From JAEUTH01 sp039931675 (GTDB taxonomy: Bacteria > Bacteroidota > Bacteroidia > AKYH767-A > OLB10): a stretch of 34,365 nt of DNA. Below, piece by piece: positions 24,799-32,882 of the stretch (its first letter is position 1; each line of letters opens with the position of its first letter). The notes under the pieces were generated by a model. The model did not search any database. It saw nothing but the letters and a program-made list of their open reading frames with translations, and was not told the origin of the DNA. The stretch is from contig JBDTRM010000162.1 in NCBI GenBank assembly GCA_039931675.1, positions 1 through 34,365 of the forward strand, in the 5' to 3' direction. Made by a program: the position numbers and the translations under genes.

Positions 24799-25149
24799 AA
24801 AATGTAACAGCGTTCCGATAGCTTTCGGAATTTGTTCGCTTTAAAAACTTACTGCCTTATTTTTTTCCCTTTGCAAACTTTCGGAAAGTTGAAGGAAATT
24901 TCCGAAAGTGTAACCCGAAATAAACGAAAAATGTAACAGCGAATCTTTAGTTCGCTTAAAAAACTTACTGCCTTATGATTTCATCTGCAAGCTTTCGGAA
25001 AGTTGAAGGAACTTTTCGAAAGTGTAACCCGAAATAGACGAAAAATGTAACAGCGAATCTTTAGTTCGCTTAAAAAACTTACTGCCTTATGATTTCATCT
25101 GCAAACTTTCGGAAAGTTGACCCCGATTGCTATCGGGGTTTCCGAAAGT
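24798..25149. repeat. three tandem copies of the two-hairpin repeat
   Basis: Units start at 24798, 24927 and 25041 (lengths 129, 114 and about 109 bp), each beginning AAAAATGTAACAGCG and containing AAAACTTACTGCCTTAT. Stem I is AGCGAA/TTCGCT in units 2 and 3; in unit 1 its loop is replaced by TTCCGATAGCTTTCGGAA. Stem II is ACTTTCGGAAA/TTTCCGAAAGT (24877-24909 and 25105-25149); in unit 2 (24991-25023) its two deviations are G-U wobbles. In unit 3 the loop carries CCCCGAT/ATCGGGG. The block fills the gap between two convergent genes and could serve as a terminator. Confidence 0.85.
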
Positions 25150-25189
25150 AAAGTTCCATAGAGAATTTTGAAAAACCATTAACCCTTTA

Positions 25190-28100
25190 CTACTTATGTA
25201 ATAAATTTATTGTTCCGGATTTTTTCTCCTCACCAGTAATACTTAAAGTGTAAAAATAAGTTCCATCAGGTTGGTCTTTAAAAGCGTAATTATTTGCCAC
25301 GCTATAATTGTCATTATTATAAATTTCTTTACCCCATTGGTTAAAGATTGAAATTTTAGCATTAGCGTATTGTTCTAAGTTTAAGATGGAAAAGGTGTCG
25401 TTAAGACCATCATTATTTGGAGTTACAACATTTGGTATAGCGAGCATGCAAGGGGCAAACTCAGATGTTTTACCTGACGGACAAAGATTACCTAATGCAC
25501 GTACCACAAATGTTGCGGCATGTGATGTAACTCCTTCTGAGGTTAAACCTTGTGGTTCATTTGGTGTAATCCAGCTTACTCCATCATCAAGGCTAACTTC
25601 ATAACCTAAGGCATCTGGAAGAGCCTCCCAGGTATATATGTATGCAAACGGATTTCCCGGTGGTTGTGGATGGCATATGGCAACAGGTGCTTCCAAAACT
25701 TTTTCTACCTCTAAAAAAGTTGAGCTTGTTGCAGTGCATCCAAATTGATCTGTTATCAAAACAGAATATGTTCCGGGGGTGCTTGCAGTTAATAAATTTA
25801 AATTTGCACCTGTTGCATTTCCATTATAAGTCCATTTATAATTGACAGTTGCAGTGCCGGTATATGCAACATTAAAAGTTGCAGTATTTGTTTCACAGAT
25901 TTGTTGGTCGCCTGTAATGTTAGTCGCAAATGTTCCGGCTTCAATTAAAACAGATGCTGTAGAAGTACATCCCAAAGATGTTGTTATAGTTACGATATAA
26001 ATACCTGCACCGTTAGCATTTACATTTTGAGCAGAGCCAAATGGCGCATTGTCTTTTGTCCAGTTATAAGTTGAAACCTGTGAAGCGAAACCTGCATCTA
26101 AAGCTATTGGTGCCCCGCAAATTGTTTGAGATGATCCTAAGTTAATTGGCAATTGTGGTTCAATAGCAACAATTGCATCATCAGTTATAGTGCACACGTT
26201 ATTTGAAATAGTTACAGTGTAAGTTCCCGATGTACCAGGAGTATAGATAGAAGTTGTATTTACAACATTGCCGGTTGCATCAGTCCATGAATAAACAGTG
26301 CTTGCAGGTTGATTGCCGGATGGATTTGCATTTAATGCAGCTATGGTATCGTTGTAGCAAATATTCTGATCAGTTAAGCCGGGAGCTATCGGTGCGTCAA
26401 ACAGATCTATACTTACGGTATCTGTTGAACTGCAATTAGTGCCATAAGTAACTGTTACCATATATGTACCACTGGTATCAGCAATAATTGTTTGTGTTGT
26501 TTCACCGGTGCTCCATAAATAAATACTTCCTGCGAAAGCACCTGCATCCAAAACCGGGAACGGCAGATTGATGCATTGCGAAATATCAGGGCCTAAAGAA
26601 ATTGCAGGTGATATTGCAGCATCAATTACAGCAATGGTATCGCCTACATTGTAAAAAGTTCCACATAAATTTGAAATGGTGTTACTGTCATTTCCATTCA
26701 TGGCTATGAGATAAAAAGGACTTACACCGCTTATGGTTTGCGATGAAACAACCGTTAAAGAAGTTGTAAAAGAATCAGGACTTAGAGGAATAGTTCCCAA
26801 ACAATTTCCATAAGCCTGATTTAGTATAAACAGTGCTCCTGTAGCATCTGTAAGTTTAAAATCACTTGCATCGGAACGAATGGTAGAACACAACAACTGA
26901 TCATTTAAATTAACTGTAAGCGATGTGAAAATACATGATGAAACAACTGGAATTTTTAAATCAATGATGGCAGTGTCCTGAACTATAATGTTTATAGTAT
27001 CGTTGGTGGTAATTGTATCCGATCCGTTAGTTTCATAAATCGAGTTACCACATTCAGTTAACATGGTATTTCCATCTGTACCCTTTTTGATGTAAAGTGC
27101 AGTTCGCACCTTAGTAAGCGGATAATAAAAGAAGATGCGCACACTATCTGTTTTTCCGCTAACGCAATTTACCGGCTCTGCATGGTATATCGCATTAGGC
27201 TGGCCATCAGGTCTCACAGCGCGAAAATCAGAACCATCAGCAGCAATAGATCCGCATTGCACAAGATCAGACAAAGGCAAAATGATACTTGTATCGCGGC
27301 AATTTGCATTAAGTGCATTGCTGTAACCTCCGCTTGAAACTAATATTGGTGACGGTTGAACTGACACACAATTGTTTGTTATAATAATTTGTAAATCTCG
27401 TTTTGACGAGCCTTTTTTAACCGCGGGAAATTGTGTAGTATCATAATCTTCAACAAGTACACATATTACCGCCACCTGTATTAAATCAGGCACAAAAGAA
27501 ATTATACCTGTTAACGGATCTATTGTTATTCCATTAGCTGTTGACAATGGATTGGCTCCAGAGTAGGGTGGATTATATGCTACCGAATAAGGAGTGTATG
27601 GGCAAAATCCTAAAGCATCTTGTGCATCAACTAAACTAAAATGCAATGAGTCATTATTAACATCATGCGCTCCCTGGTAATAATAAAATTGATTGTTAAC
27701 GCAAAATGTAGTTACCGGTATGGAGTCAAAATAAGGTGAACTATTAGTTGGAAAATCAACATTGTTTAAGTGAGTTGATACGTAAAGTCCTTCACTAGTG
27801 GCATTAACTAAGGTACTGATTGCAAAGTTACGACAACAGGTTTCGTAAGCAAAAATCCAGTCAGTTGCAGCCTGGGGCAAATTAATGATACCTTGATAAA
27901 TCCACTCTTCAGTTCCGAAACCACTACTGCAATTACCTGTTGCATTTACGCATGGCGATAATGGTATAGGATTCCCAGTTCCGAAAACAGGATAAATAGT
28001 TGCAGATGAATCAAACCCAAGTGATGCTGATTGATAACAAATGATAGCACTTGGTGAAGCCGCGATCCCTGCACAATCGCGATAAAAACGGAGAGTAACT

Positions 28101-28231
28101 AAGTATTCATTAGGGTTGCCTGTATAAGCATACGCAATGTCTGCACCTTGTGCATGTGAAGCCTTTGCACTTTCAGTGGTTAATTGAATTGCAGCAAATG
28201 ATAATAGCAAGAGTGAAAGAAGTTTTTTCAT
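25190..28231 (-). CDS. large secreted protein with gliding-motility (T9SS type B) C-terminal domain
   Basis: This is a cell-surface or secreted protein of 1013 residues, exported by the type IX system. The signal peptide MKKLLSLLLLSFAAIQL leads into ASHAQGADIAYAYTGN and VTLRFYRDCAG, a start common in large Bacteroidota adhesin-like proteins. Residues about 545-860 hold consecutive Ig/PKD-like repeats of roughly 80 residues (for example LWSTGETTQTIIADTSGTYM and CTATSSTFLEVE). The C-terminus is the gliding motility-associated domain: PNVVTPNNDGLNDTFSI, then ISIFNQWGKEIY, KDQPDGTYFYTLSITG and the end INLLHK. The ligand is unknown. An IS element lies upstream of the gene, beyond its 145-bp leader. 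Confidence 0.9.
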   Translation of the reverse strand: MKKLLSLLLLSFAAIQLTTESAKASHAQGADIAYAYTGNPNEYLVTLRFYRDCAGIAASPSAIICYQSASLGFDSSATIYPVFGTGNPIPLSPCVNATGNCSSGFGTEEWIYQGIINLPQAATDWIFAYETCCRNFAISTLVNATSEGLYVSTHLNNVDFPTNSSPYFDSIPVTTFCVNNQFYYYQGAHDVNNDSLHFSLVDAQDALGFCPYTPYSVAYNPPYSGANPLSTANGITIDPLTGIISFVPDLIQVAVICVLVEDYDTTQFPAVKKGSSKRDLQIIITNNCVSVQPSPILVSSGGYSNALNANCRDTSIILPLSDLVQCGSIAADGSDFRAVRPDGQPNAIYHAEPVNCVSGKTDSVRIFFYYPLTKVRTALYIKKGTDGNTMLTECGNSIYETNGSDTITTNDTINIIVQDTAIIDLKIPVVSSCIFTSLTVNLNDQLLCSTIRSDASDFKLTDATGALFILNQAYGNCLGTIPLSPDSFTTSLTVVSSQTISGVSPFYLIAMNGNDSNTISNLCGTFYNVGDTIAVIDAAISPAISLGPDISQCINLPFPVLDAGAFAGSIYLWSTGETTQTIIADTSGTYMVTVTYGTNCSSTDTVSIDLFDAPIAPGLTDQNICYNDTIAALNANPSGNQPASTVYSWTDATGNVVNTTSIYTPGTSGTYTVTISNNVCTITDDAIVAIEPQLPINLGSSQTICGAPIALDAGFASQVSTYNWTKDNAPFGSAQNVNANGAGIYIVTITTSLGCTSTASVLIEAGTFATNITGDQQICETNTATFNVAYTGTATVNYKWTYNGNATGANLNLLTASTPGTYSVLITDQFGCTATSSTFLEVEKVLEAPVAICHPQPPGNPFAYIYTWEALPDALGYEVSLDDGVSWITPNEPQGLTSEGVTSHAATFVVRALGNLCPSGKTSEFAPCMLAIPNVVTPNNDGLNDTFSILNLEQYANAKISIFNQWGKEIYNNDNYSVANNYAFKDQPDGTYFYTLSITGEEKKSGTINLLHK

Positions 28232-28358
28232 GATTTGAATTGTATTAAAACTGTTTCATGTTATCTGAATAGAAGACAGAATTAAATAACAAGACGTAAA
28301 TTTTATTAGAAAAGACGCATGGGGTTTGTTTTTTTTGGAAAGATGAAAACGGAAATAT

Positions 28359-28376
28359 TTAACAGCGTTCCGAAGC
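28359..28376. repeat. left part of a two-hairpin repeat split by the IS
   Basis: AACAGCGTTCCGAAGC ends at the IS boundary. Its continuation AGCTATCGGAATTAGTTCGC is found directly after the element at 29848. Confidence 0.65.
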
Positions 28377-29847
28377 ATCGCATAAGCGTCAACTTAAGAG
28401 AGAAGAAATGAACATTAGAGTTTTGATAAAAGGCTTAACAGGTCTTTAAAACAAGAGCCGGGCTAACACAATTTCGAGAACAAAATTTTCGAAGTTATGA
28501 AATCAAAAAAGGTACGCCCGACTCGCAAGCAAACGTATAAAAAGATTGGAGATAATTTTAAGCAGATTGACTTTAATAAACTGGCAAGGAAAAGTGAGTT
28601 CAAAAAAAGGAAGGAGAAAAAGCTAAAAGGAAAAAACCTGGTATTGGGATTTATGCTCATGTCCATGTACGGCACCAATACATTTGCACAATGGGCGCAA
28701 GAGGTGGGCTGGATCAATGGCAAGACCATTTCAAAACAGGCCGTGTGCAAACGGATAACAGGATGTTTTGTAGCATTTGTATTGTTGATACTCAATGAGG
28801 TTTTCACACAACATGTAAAAGAGGTGAGCAACAAAGTGAAGCGAATGAACAAACTCAAAACCTATAAAAACATTTTAGTGCAAGACAGTACGTTGATACA
28901 ACTTCCTCAATGCCTGAGTAAATTCTATCCGGGTAATTACTCACGAGGCGAAATAAAAGCCTCTATACGGATTCAACTCATCATCGAATTGCACCGTAAT
29001 AAGATTGTTCAGTTTCAAGTAACACCCTATTCTAAAAATGATCAATCCATGAGTTCCCTCATTTTTGATGTAGCCCGAAAAGGTGATTTGATTATCCGTG
29101 ATTTAGGATATTTTGTAATGGATGTTTTTGAAAAAATGATAGAGGCTTCGATGAAATTTATTACACGTATAAAACCCGGTGTGAAAATATACGACTCTCA
29201 AACAGGGGTAGAAATTAACCTGGTGAAGTTGCTGGGTAACAGACCAAAATTAGACCTTTTGGTGACGGTGAGCACCAAAAATAAATTGCCTCTTAGACTG
29301 GTAGCCATAAAACTGCCTGATGAAGTGGCAAATGAAAAAATAAGAAAAGAGAAACGTAATAGAAACAAACGATTGAACCACAGCAAAGAATACTATGAGT
29401 TGATGCGTTATACTATTTATCTTACCTCTGAGCCGGTAACCGAATTGAATGCACAAGACGTTGCAAAAATTTACAACCTCAGATGGAGAATTGAAAACAT
29501 TTTCAAAACATGGAAAAGCAATCTGCATCTTCAGAAACTTATAGCATCAAATATATCCATGTCAAAAGCAAGAGCCGAATCCATCATCTATCTCATGCTT
29601 ATCTTCATACTGGAATTTCAAATGAAAATATACAATGACGTAGTAGCGCTACTTAGGCAAAGAAAAGAATCATTGCAAATTAGCATCACCAAATTCAGTA
29701 AGTTCATAGCAATTAATTTCAATGATATTTTTTGAAATGAGTTTAAATGACATTGCTCACGTAGTTGCCTATCATTGCAGGTACGAGAAGCGTAATGACA
29801 GGATTAACTTCGCGCAAAAATTAAAATTAAGTTGACGCTTATGCGAT
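28377..29847 (+). mobile_element. intact IS4-family insertion sequence
   Basis: The element of about 1471 bp has perfect 21-bp terminal inverted repeats, beginning ATCGCATAAGCGTC at 28377-28397 and mirrored at 29827-29847. It contains a single full-length transposase gene with all catalytic residues. The flanks AGC (28374-28376) and AGC (29848-29850) could be a 3-bp target duplication, but the exact end is uncertain because the flanking palindrome shares bases with the inverted repeats. No second copy is in the window. Confidence 0.85.
28497..29735 (+). CDS. IS4-family DDE transposase
   Basis: This transposase catalyses cut-and-paste movement of the surrounding IS. The catalytic triad is D130 (VQDSTLIQLP), D202 (IIRDLGYFVMD) and E333. 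The IS4-specific YREK signature is complete: Y326, R329, E333 and K340 in YNLRWRIENIFKTWK. The N-terminus is strongly basic (MKSKKVRPTRKQTYKKIG), suited to binding the terminal repeats. Length 412 is normal and no stop or frameshift is present, so the enzyme is probably active. The gene starts 99 bp inside the left inverted repeat, and its stop is 91 bp before the right one. Confidence 0.93.
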   Translation: MKSKKVRPTRKQTYKKIGDNFKQIDFNKLARKSEFKKRKEKKLKGKNLVLGFMLMSMYGTNTFAQWAQEVGWINGKTISKQAVCKRITGCFVAFVLLILNEVFTQHVKEVSNKVKRMNKLKTYKNILVQDSTLIQLPQCLSKFYPGNYSRGEIKASIRIQLIIELHRNKIVQFQVTPYSKNDQSMSSLIFDVARKGDLIIRDLGYFVMDVFEKMIEASMKFITRIKPGVKIYDSQTGVEINLVKLLGNRPKLDLLVTVSTKNKLPLRLVAIKLPDEVANEKIRKEKRNRNKRLNHSKEYYELMRYTIYLTSEPVTELNAQDVAKIYNLRWRIENIFKTWKSNLHLQKLIASNISMSKARAESIIYLMLIFILEFQMKIYNDVVALLRQRKESLQISITKFSKFIAINFNDIF

Positions 29848-30009
29848 AGCTATCGGAATTAGTTCGCTTAAAAACTTACTGCCTTATTAATTTTCTTCTG
29901 CAAATTTTTAGAAAGTCCAACCTTAAAATGTCAGATACCTTTTTCGGGTGACAGACATTTGTTTTTGCTTCAGGCAACTTCAGGAAAGTTGGAGGAACTT
30001 TCCTAAAGT
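29848..30009. repeat. right part of the split repeat, with extra hairpins
   Basis: It continues the interrupted repeat with AGTTCGCTTAAAAACTTACTGCCTTA. A different hairpin follows: AAATGTC (29926-29932) and GACATTT (29954-29960), with ACC/GGT inside. A stem II homologue then appears: AACTTCAGGAAAGTT (29976-29990) and AACTTTCCTAAAGT (29996-30009), 13 of 14 pairs. It lies just after the stop of the minus-strand gene at 30029 and could act as its terminator. Confidence 0.75.
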
Positions 30010-30028
30010 AAAGTCCAGTTAAGCATCT

Positions 30029-31675
30029 TTATTTTATCACCTGCACTTTGCACGTGGAGAAGGTATTTGCTGAATTAATTTTAGCGGTGTAAATACCCGG
30101 GGAAAGTTTGCTCACATCAAAAATTAAATCATTTTGATTAGGATCAATGCTGTTGTTCATCACTACCTGCCCAAGCGAATTTATTAAGGATACACTTTCC
30201 GGGTCATTCAAATTTTCTAACTTAATGTGAACAAAGTCAGCAGTAGGATTAGGATATGCTGCAGCACCATCGCTGAAGTATTCAAAAGTTTCAATGCCAG
30301 TGAAATAGCCGGGTATTTTGGTTAAGAATGATGCATAAGTAGCACCGGCAGGAACATTGAGGCTAATGATTCCGAATGTTGCATTGTTTTGATAAGAGCC
30401 TGCAATTACAAATTCATTGCCTTCCGATAACCATGAAACACCGCTGCCGCCATCATTGCTACTGCCGCCTGCCTTTAAAGCATACTGACAATTGCCTGCT
30501 GCATCGTATTTAGCTACAAAAATATCAGCGCCACCAGTAGCTGTAAGATTAAATGTTCCGAAGGAAGCTGTGCTTGAAAAATTACCGGTTATTACGGAGC
30601 GGCCGTATTTATCTGTTGCAATCCCTGAGCCGTTATCAGCTAAGGTTCCGCAACCTGCTTTCTTTGCGTAAATAAAATTTCCGGATGAATCAATCTTTGC
30701 AATAAAGATATCAGGATAGTTGCCCACATTAATTGGAGGGAGTGCTCCGAAAGAAGCATTTAAAATAATACTACCTGTTGTGTAAGCATTGCCGAATGAA
30801 TCGGTGCTCATATCGTAACAATAATCATTTGCAGTGCCACCTGCTTTTTTAACCCATAAGTTATTTCCACCAAGATCATATTTGGCAATGAATATATCGG
30901 TGCCTGTACCGCTTGCAGTAACAGAATTTGGCGGGAATGATCCGTTGCCAATAAACACACCGGCTACATATAACCTGCCATTACGGTAGTGAATGGCAAA
31001 AGCTCCGTCATTATCAGGGCCACCGGCTTTTTTAACCCATTGCACATTGCCGGTAGGGCTGTATTTTGCAATAAAAATATCGGTTAAGCTTGATAGGCCG
31101 GTTGTGGAAATGGTATCGCTGTCAAAAATAGATTTGTAGCCAAAATCACCACCCATATAAACGTTGTTTTGCGCATCCACTGTGAGGGCGCGCGCATCAT
31201 CTACAGATTGTCCGCCACTTACCTTTGTTCGTATAAGATTGCCGTTAGGGTCTAACTTTAAAAGAAAATTATCGGTTTGACCCAATGCGAAATAATAATT
31301 GGTGTCAACCTGCAATGTATTTGTAAATCCTCCGCAAACATAAATATCGCCATTATTATCCACGCAAATATTGTTGCCTGTAGTAGTTGAATTGATATAG
31401 CCGTAACTATTTGCCCAAACGCAATTACCGGCACTGTCGTATTTTGCAACGTAAGCATCACTTATTCCTAAGGCCGTGAGGGTGTAAGTTCCGAAAGGAC
31501 GCGACCCGTCAAAGCTGCCCGTGGTGTAAATGTTACCATTAGCATCAGAAACAATTTTGGTTCCTGCAATCTGGCTGCTACTGCCGCTAAGCGAGTTTGC
31601 CCAGCCAAAATTAATTTGTGCCTTGGAGTTAAACGCTATTAAAAACAGAACTATAACAGGGTAAAGTTTTTTCAT
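30029..31675 (-). CDS. SBBP-repeat secreted protein with T9SS type A sorting domain
   Basis: This is an exported protein of 548 residues. The signal peptide is MKKLYPVIVLFLIAFNSKAQ. Residues about 25-450 consist of seven to eight SBBP-type repeats, each with a DIFIAKYDSxGNxxWxKKAGG core (for example DIFIAKYSPTGNVQWVKKAG), expected to fold as a beta-propeller. The C-terminal sorting domain runs from AAYPNPTADFVHIKL through INSLGQVVMNN and SPGIYTAKI to the end CKVQVIK. The role is unknown; such proteins are common surface or secreted T9SS cargo. A good promoter precedes it. Confidence 0.9.
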   Translation of the reverse strand: MKKLYPVIVLFLIAFNSKAQINFGWANSLSGSSSQIAGTKIVSDANGNIYTTGSFDGSRPFGTYTLTALGISDAYVAKYDSAGNCVWANSYGYINSTTTGNNICVDNNGDIYVCGGFTNTLQVDTNYYFALGQTDNFLLKLDPNGNLIRTKVSGGQSVDDARALTVDAQNNVYMGGDFGYKSIFDSDTISTTGLSSLTDIFIAKYSPTGNVQWVKKAGGPDNDGAFAIHYRNGRLYVAGVFIGNGSFPPNSVTASGTGTDIFIAKYDLGGNNLWVKKAGGTANDYCYDMSTDSFGNAYTTGSIILNASFGALPPINVGNYPDIFIAKIDSSGNFIYAKKAGCGTLADNGSGIATDKYGRSVITGNFSSTASFGTFNLTATGGADIFVAKYDAAGNCQYALKAGGSSNDGGSGVSWLSEGNEFVIAGSYQNNATFGIISLNVPAGATYASFLTKIPGYFTGIETFEYFSDGAAAYPNPTADFVHIKLENLNDPESVSLINSLGQVVMNNSIDPNQNDLIFDVSKLSPGIYTAKINSANTFSTCKVQVIK

Positions 31676-31712
31676 ATTAATAAGATTTTGGGATATTGGG
31701 TTTTATAGCAAA

Positions 31713-31744
31713 CAAACGTACATGATTACATTTATAAACACAAA
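31713..31744 (-). promoter_or_regulatory. Bacteroidota-type promoter of the SBBP protein gene
   Basis: On the minus strand TTTG (31744-31741) is followed after 20 nt by TACGTTTG (31720-31713). Both boxes match the TTTG/TAnnTTTG consensus and end 37 nt before the start codon. Confidence 0.7.
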
Positions 31745-31976
31745 TGGAAGGTTTTTAATTAAGTAAAATAAAATGGTGCATTAATTTTCCCTGATCAGCC
31801 CTTCTCATAGCAGTTTAACATAAAAAATATATCAGTTCAGGAAAACCACTTTTTAAAGAGCGACTGATTTAAAAAGCGAGGGAATTTATGTCATACCCTT
31901 ATATAAAAATTAAGGGATGCAGAGATCAGTTTCGTATCAATACTTTAAAGAGTTAAAATAGGGAAATTTTTTTCAA

Positions 31977-32102
31977 ATGTGCATGTCTTTAAGCGGAATC
32001 AGGCACATCTGTAAACGTAAAACAATGGCTAAGAAACTTTTGAACAGATCAAGGGGAAAACCCCGTAAGATTATTGCTGTAAACAATAAGCATACCGATT
32101 AG
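31977..32102 (+). CDS. possible small basic protein
   Basis: An ATG frame of 41 residues, or 25 from the inner ATG at 32025 (MAKKLLNRSRGKPRKIIAVN and a short tail). It is strongly basic and contains a GGGGAAAACCCC hairpin in its DNA. No family is recognised and coding is unproven. The rest of the 31745-32244 interval shows no gene or clear repeat. Confidence 0.2.
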   Translation: MCMSLSGIRHICKRKTMAKKLLNRSRGKPRKIIAVNNKHTD

Positions 32103-32244
32103 TAAACGTTGAAGAAGTTTGTTTTTTTCTCAGTTCAGAAAAAATGCACAACCTTATTTATTTATCAACATAAAGTGCAACTTATTGACTAAACAACTTT
32201 GTTTGAATTCTAAATACATTAATTTGTTTTTAAAATTAATATCA

Positions 32245-32610
32245 ATGGAAGAGCGCAAATTAAATTTAGCTGCTGCGGGTTATCACATGCTACAGATTTT
32301 ATCGGCTGTGGATGGCAGTTTCAGTGCCGAAGAAGATAAAGTAATACGAAAGTATCTCATTAAAACATACCCCTTTCCTGTAAACCTCGATGGGGAAATG
32401 GAAATAATAAGTGCGTTAAAACCCGAAGACTATTTTAATTATTTCAATAAAGTAATGGATGATTTTTACATGGATTCAACTAAAGATGACCGTGATAAAT
32501 TTCTCGATTTTGCTGTTAAATTAATTAAAGCCGACAAGACAATTTCGCGCGAGGAAAATATATTTATAGATACATTATTCTCAAAGTGGGAGCCGGATTT
32601 GATCAGGTAG
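32245..32610 (+). CDS. TerB-like small acidic protein
   Basis: This soluble protein of 121 residues is mostly helical and resembles the TerB/tellurite-resistance fold. SAVDGSFSAEEDKVIRKYL near the start and LIKADKTISREENIFIDTLF near the end are the two D-G/D-x-x-S-x-E-E repeats typical of the metal-binding TerB core. No other ter genes are nearby, so a tellurite role should not be assumed. I start at ATG 32245 (MEERKLNLAAAGYHML); a frame open to 32119 adds 42 residues of lysine/leucine-rich, unfamily-like sequence. The hairpin at 32654-32700 follows. Confidence 0.65.
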   Translation: MEERKLNLAAAGYHMLQILSAVDGSFSAEEDKVIRKYLIKTYPFPVNLDGEMEIISALKPEDYFNYFNKVMDDFYMDSTKDDRDKFLDFAVKLIKADKTISREENIFIDTLFSKWEPDLIR

Positions 32611-32653
32611 ATTGGCTAATTGAGGTAAAAAGGTAATTTGGTGACGATCGTAA

Positions 32654-32700
32654 ACTTTCGGAAAGTGGAACTCCGATAGCTATCGCGAGTTTCCGAAAGT
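32654..32700. repeat. single stem II of the two-hairpin repeat family
   Basis: ACTTTCGGAAA (32654-32664) and TTTCCGAAAGT (32690-32700) pair perfectly. The loop carries its own hairpin around CGATAGCTATCG (32674-32685). Stem I is absent. It lies 44 bp after the TerB-like gene and could act as terminator. The remaining 32701-32850 is AT-rich with AATTTCC-type repeats. Confidence 0.75.
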
Positions 32701-32852
32701 AATCAGCCTCCGGTTAAATTACCAATCTTCCAATTAATCACAGGGGATTAATAAATTGGCATATTCGTCTTGATTCGTAATTCGTTGATAAGCAATTTTC
32801 CAACACCTAACTCCCAATTCCCAAATTTCCAATTTCCAATTTCAATTTCCCC

Positions 32853-32860
32853 TACATTTG
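32853..32860 (+). promoter_or_regulatory. probable -7 box of the aminotransferase gene
   Basis: TACATTTG, identical to the rplU box, lies 22 nt before the ATG. The region upstream is an AATTTCC tandem tract, and no exact TTTG is present at 19-20 nt. Confidence 0.45.
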
Positions 32861-32882
32861 CACCCAATAAAATTTCTATCAA

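Noticed and set aside
24798..25149. CRISPR array
   Set aside because: The three units are over 100 bp, nearly identical along their length with no unique spacers, and no cas genes are nearby.
28374..29850. AGC as a firm 3-bp target duplication of the IS
   Set aside because: The interrupted palindrome itself contains AGCT and shares bases with the inverted repeats, so the exact ends and the duplication cannot be fixed from one copy.
32119..32244. N-terminal extension of the TerB-like protein
   Set aside because: It lacks an ATG start and its composition is unlike the conserved core, which begins cleanly at the ATG at 32245.
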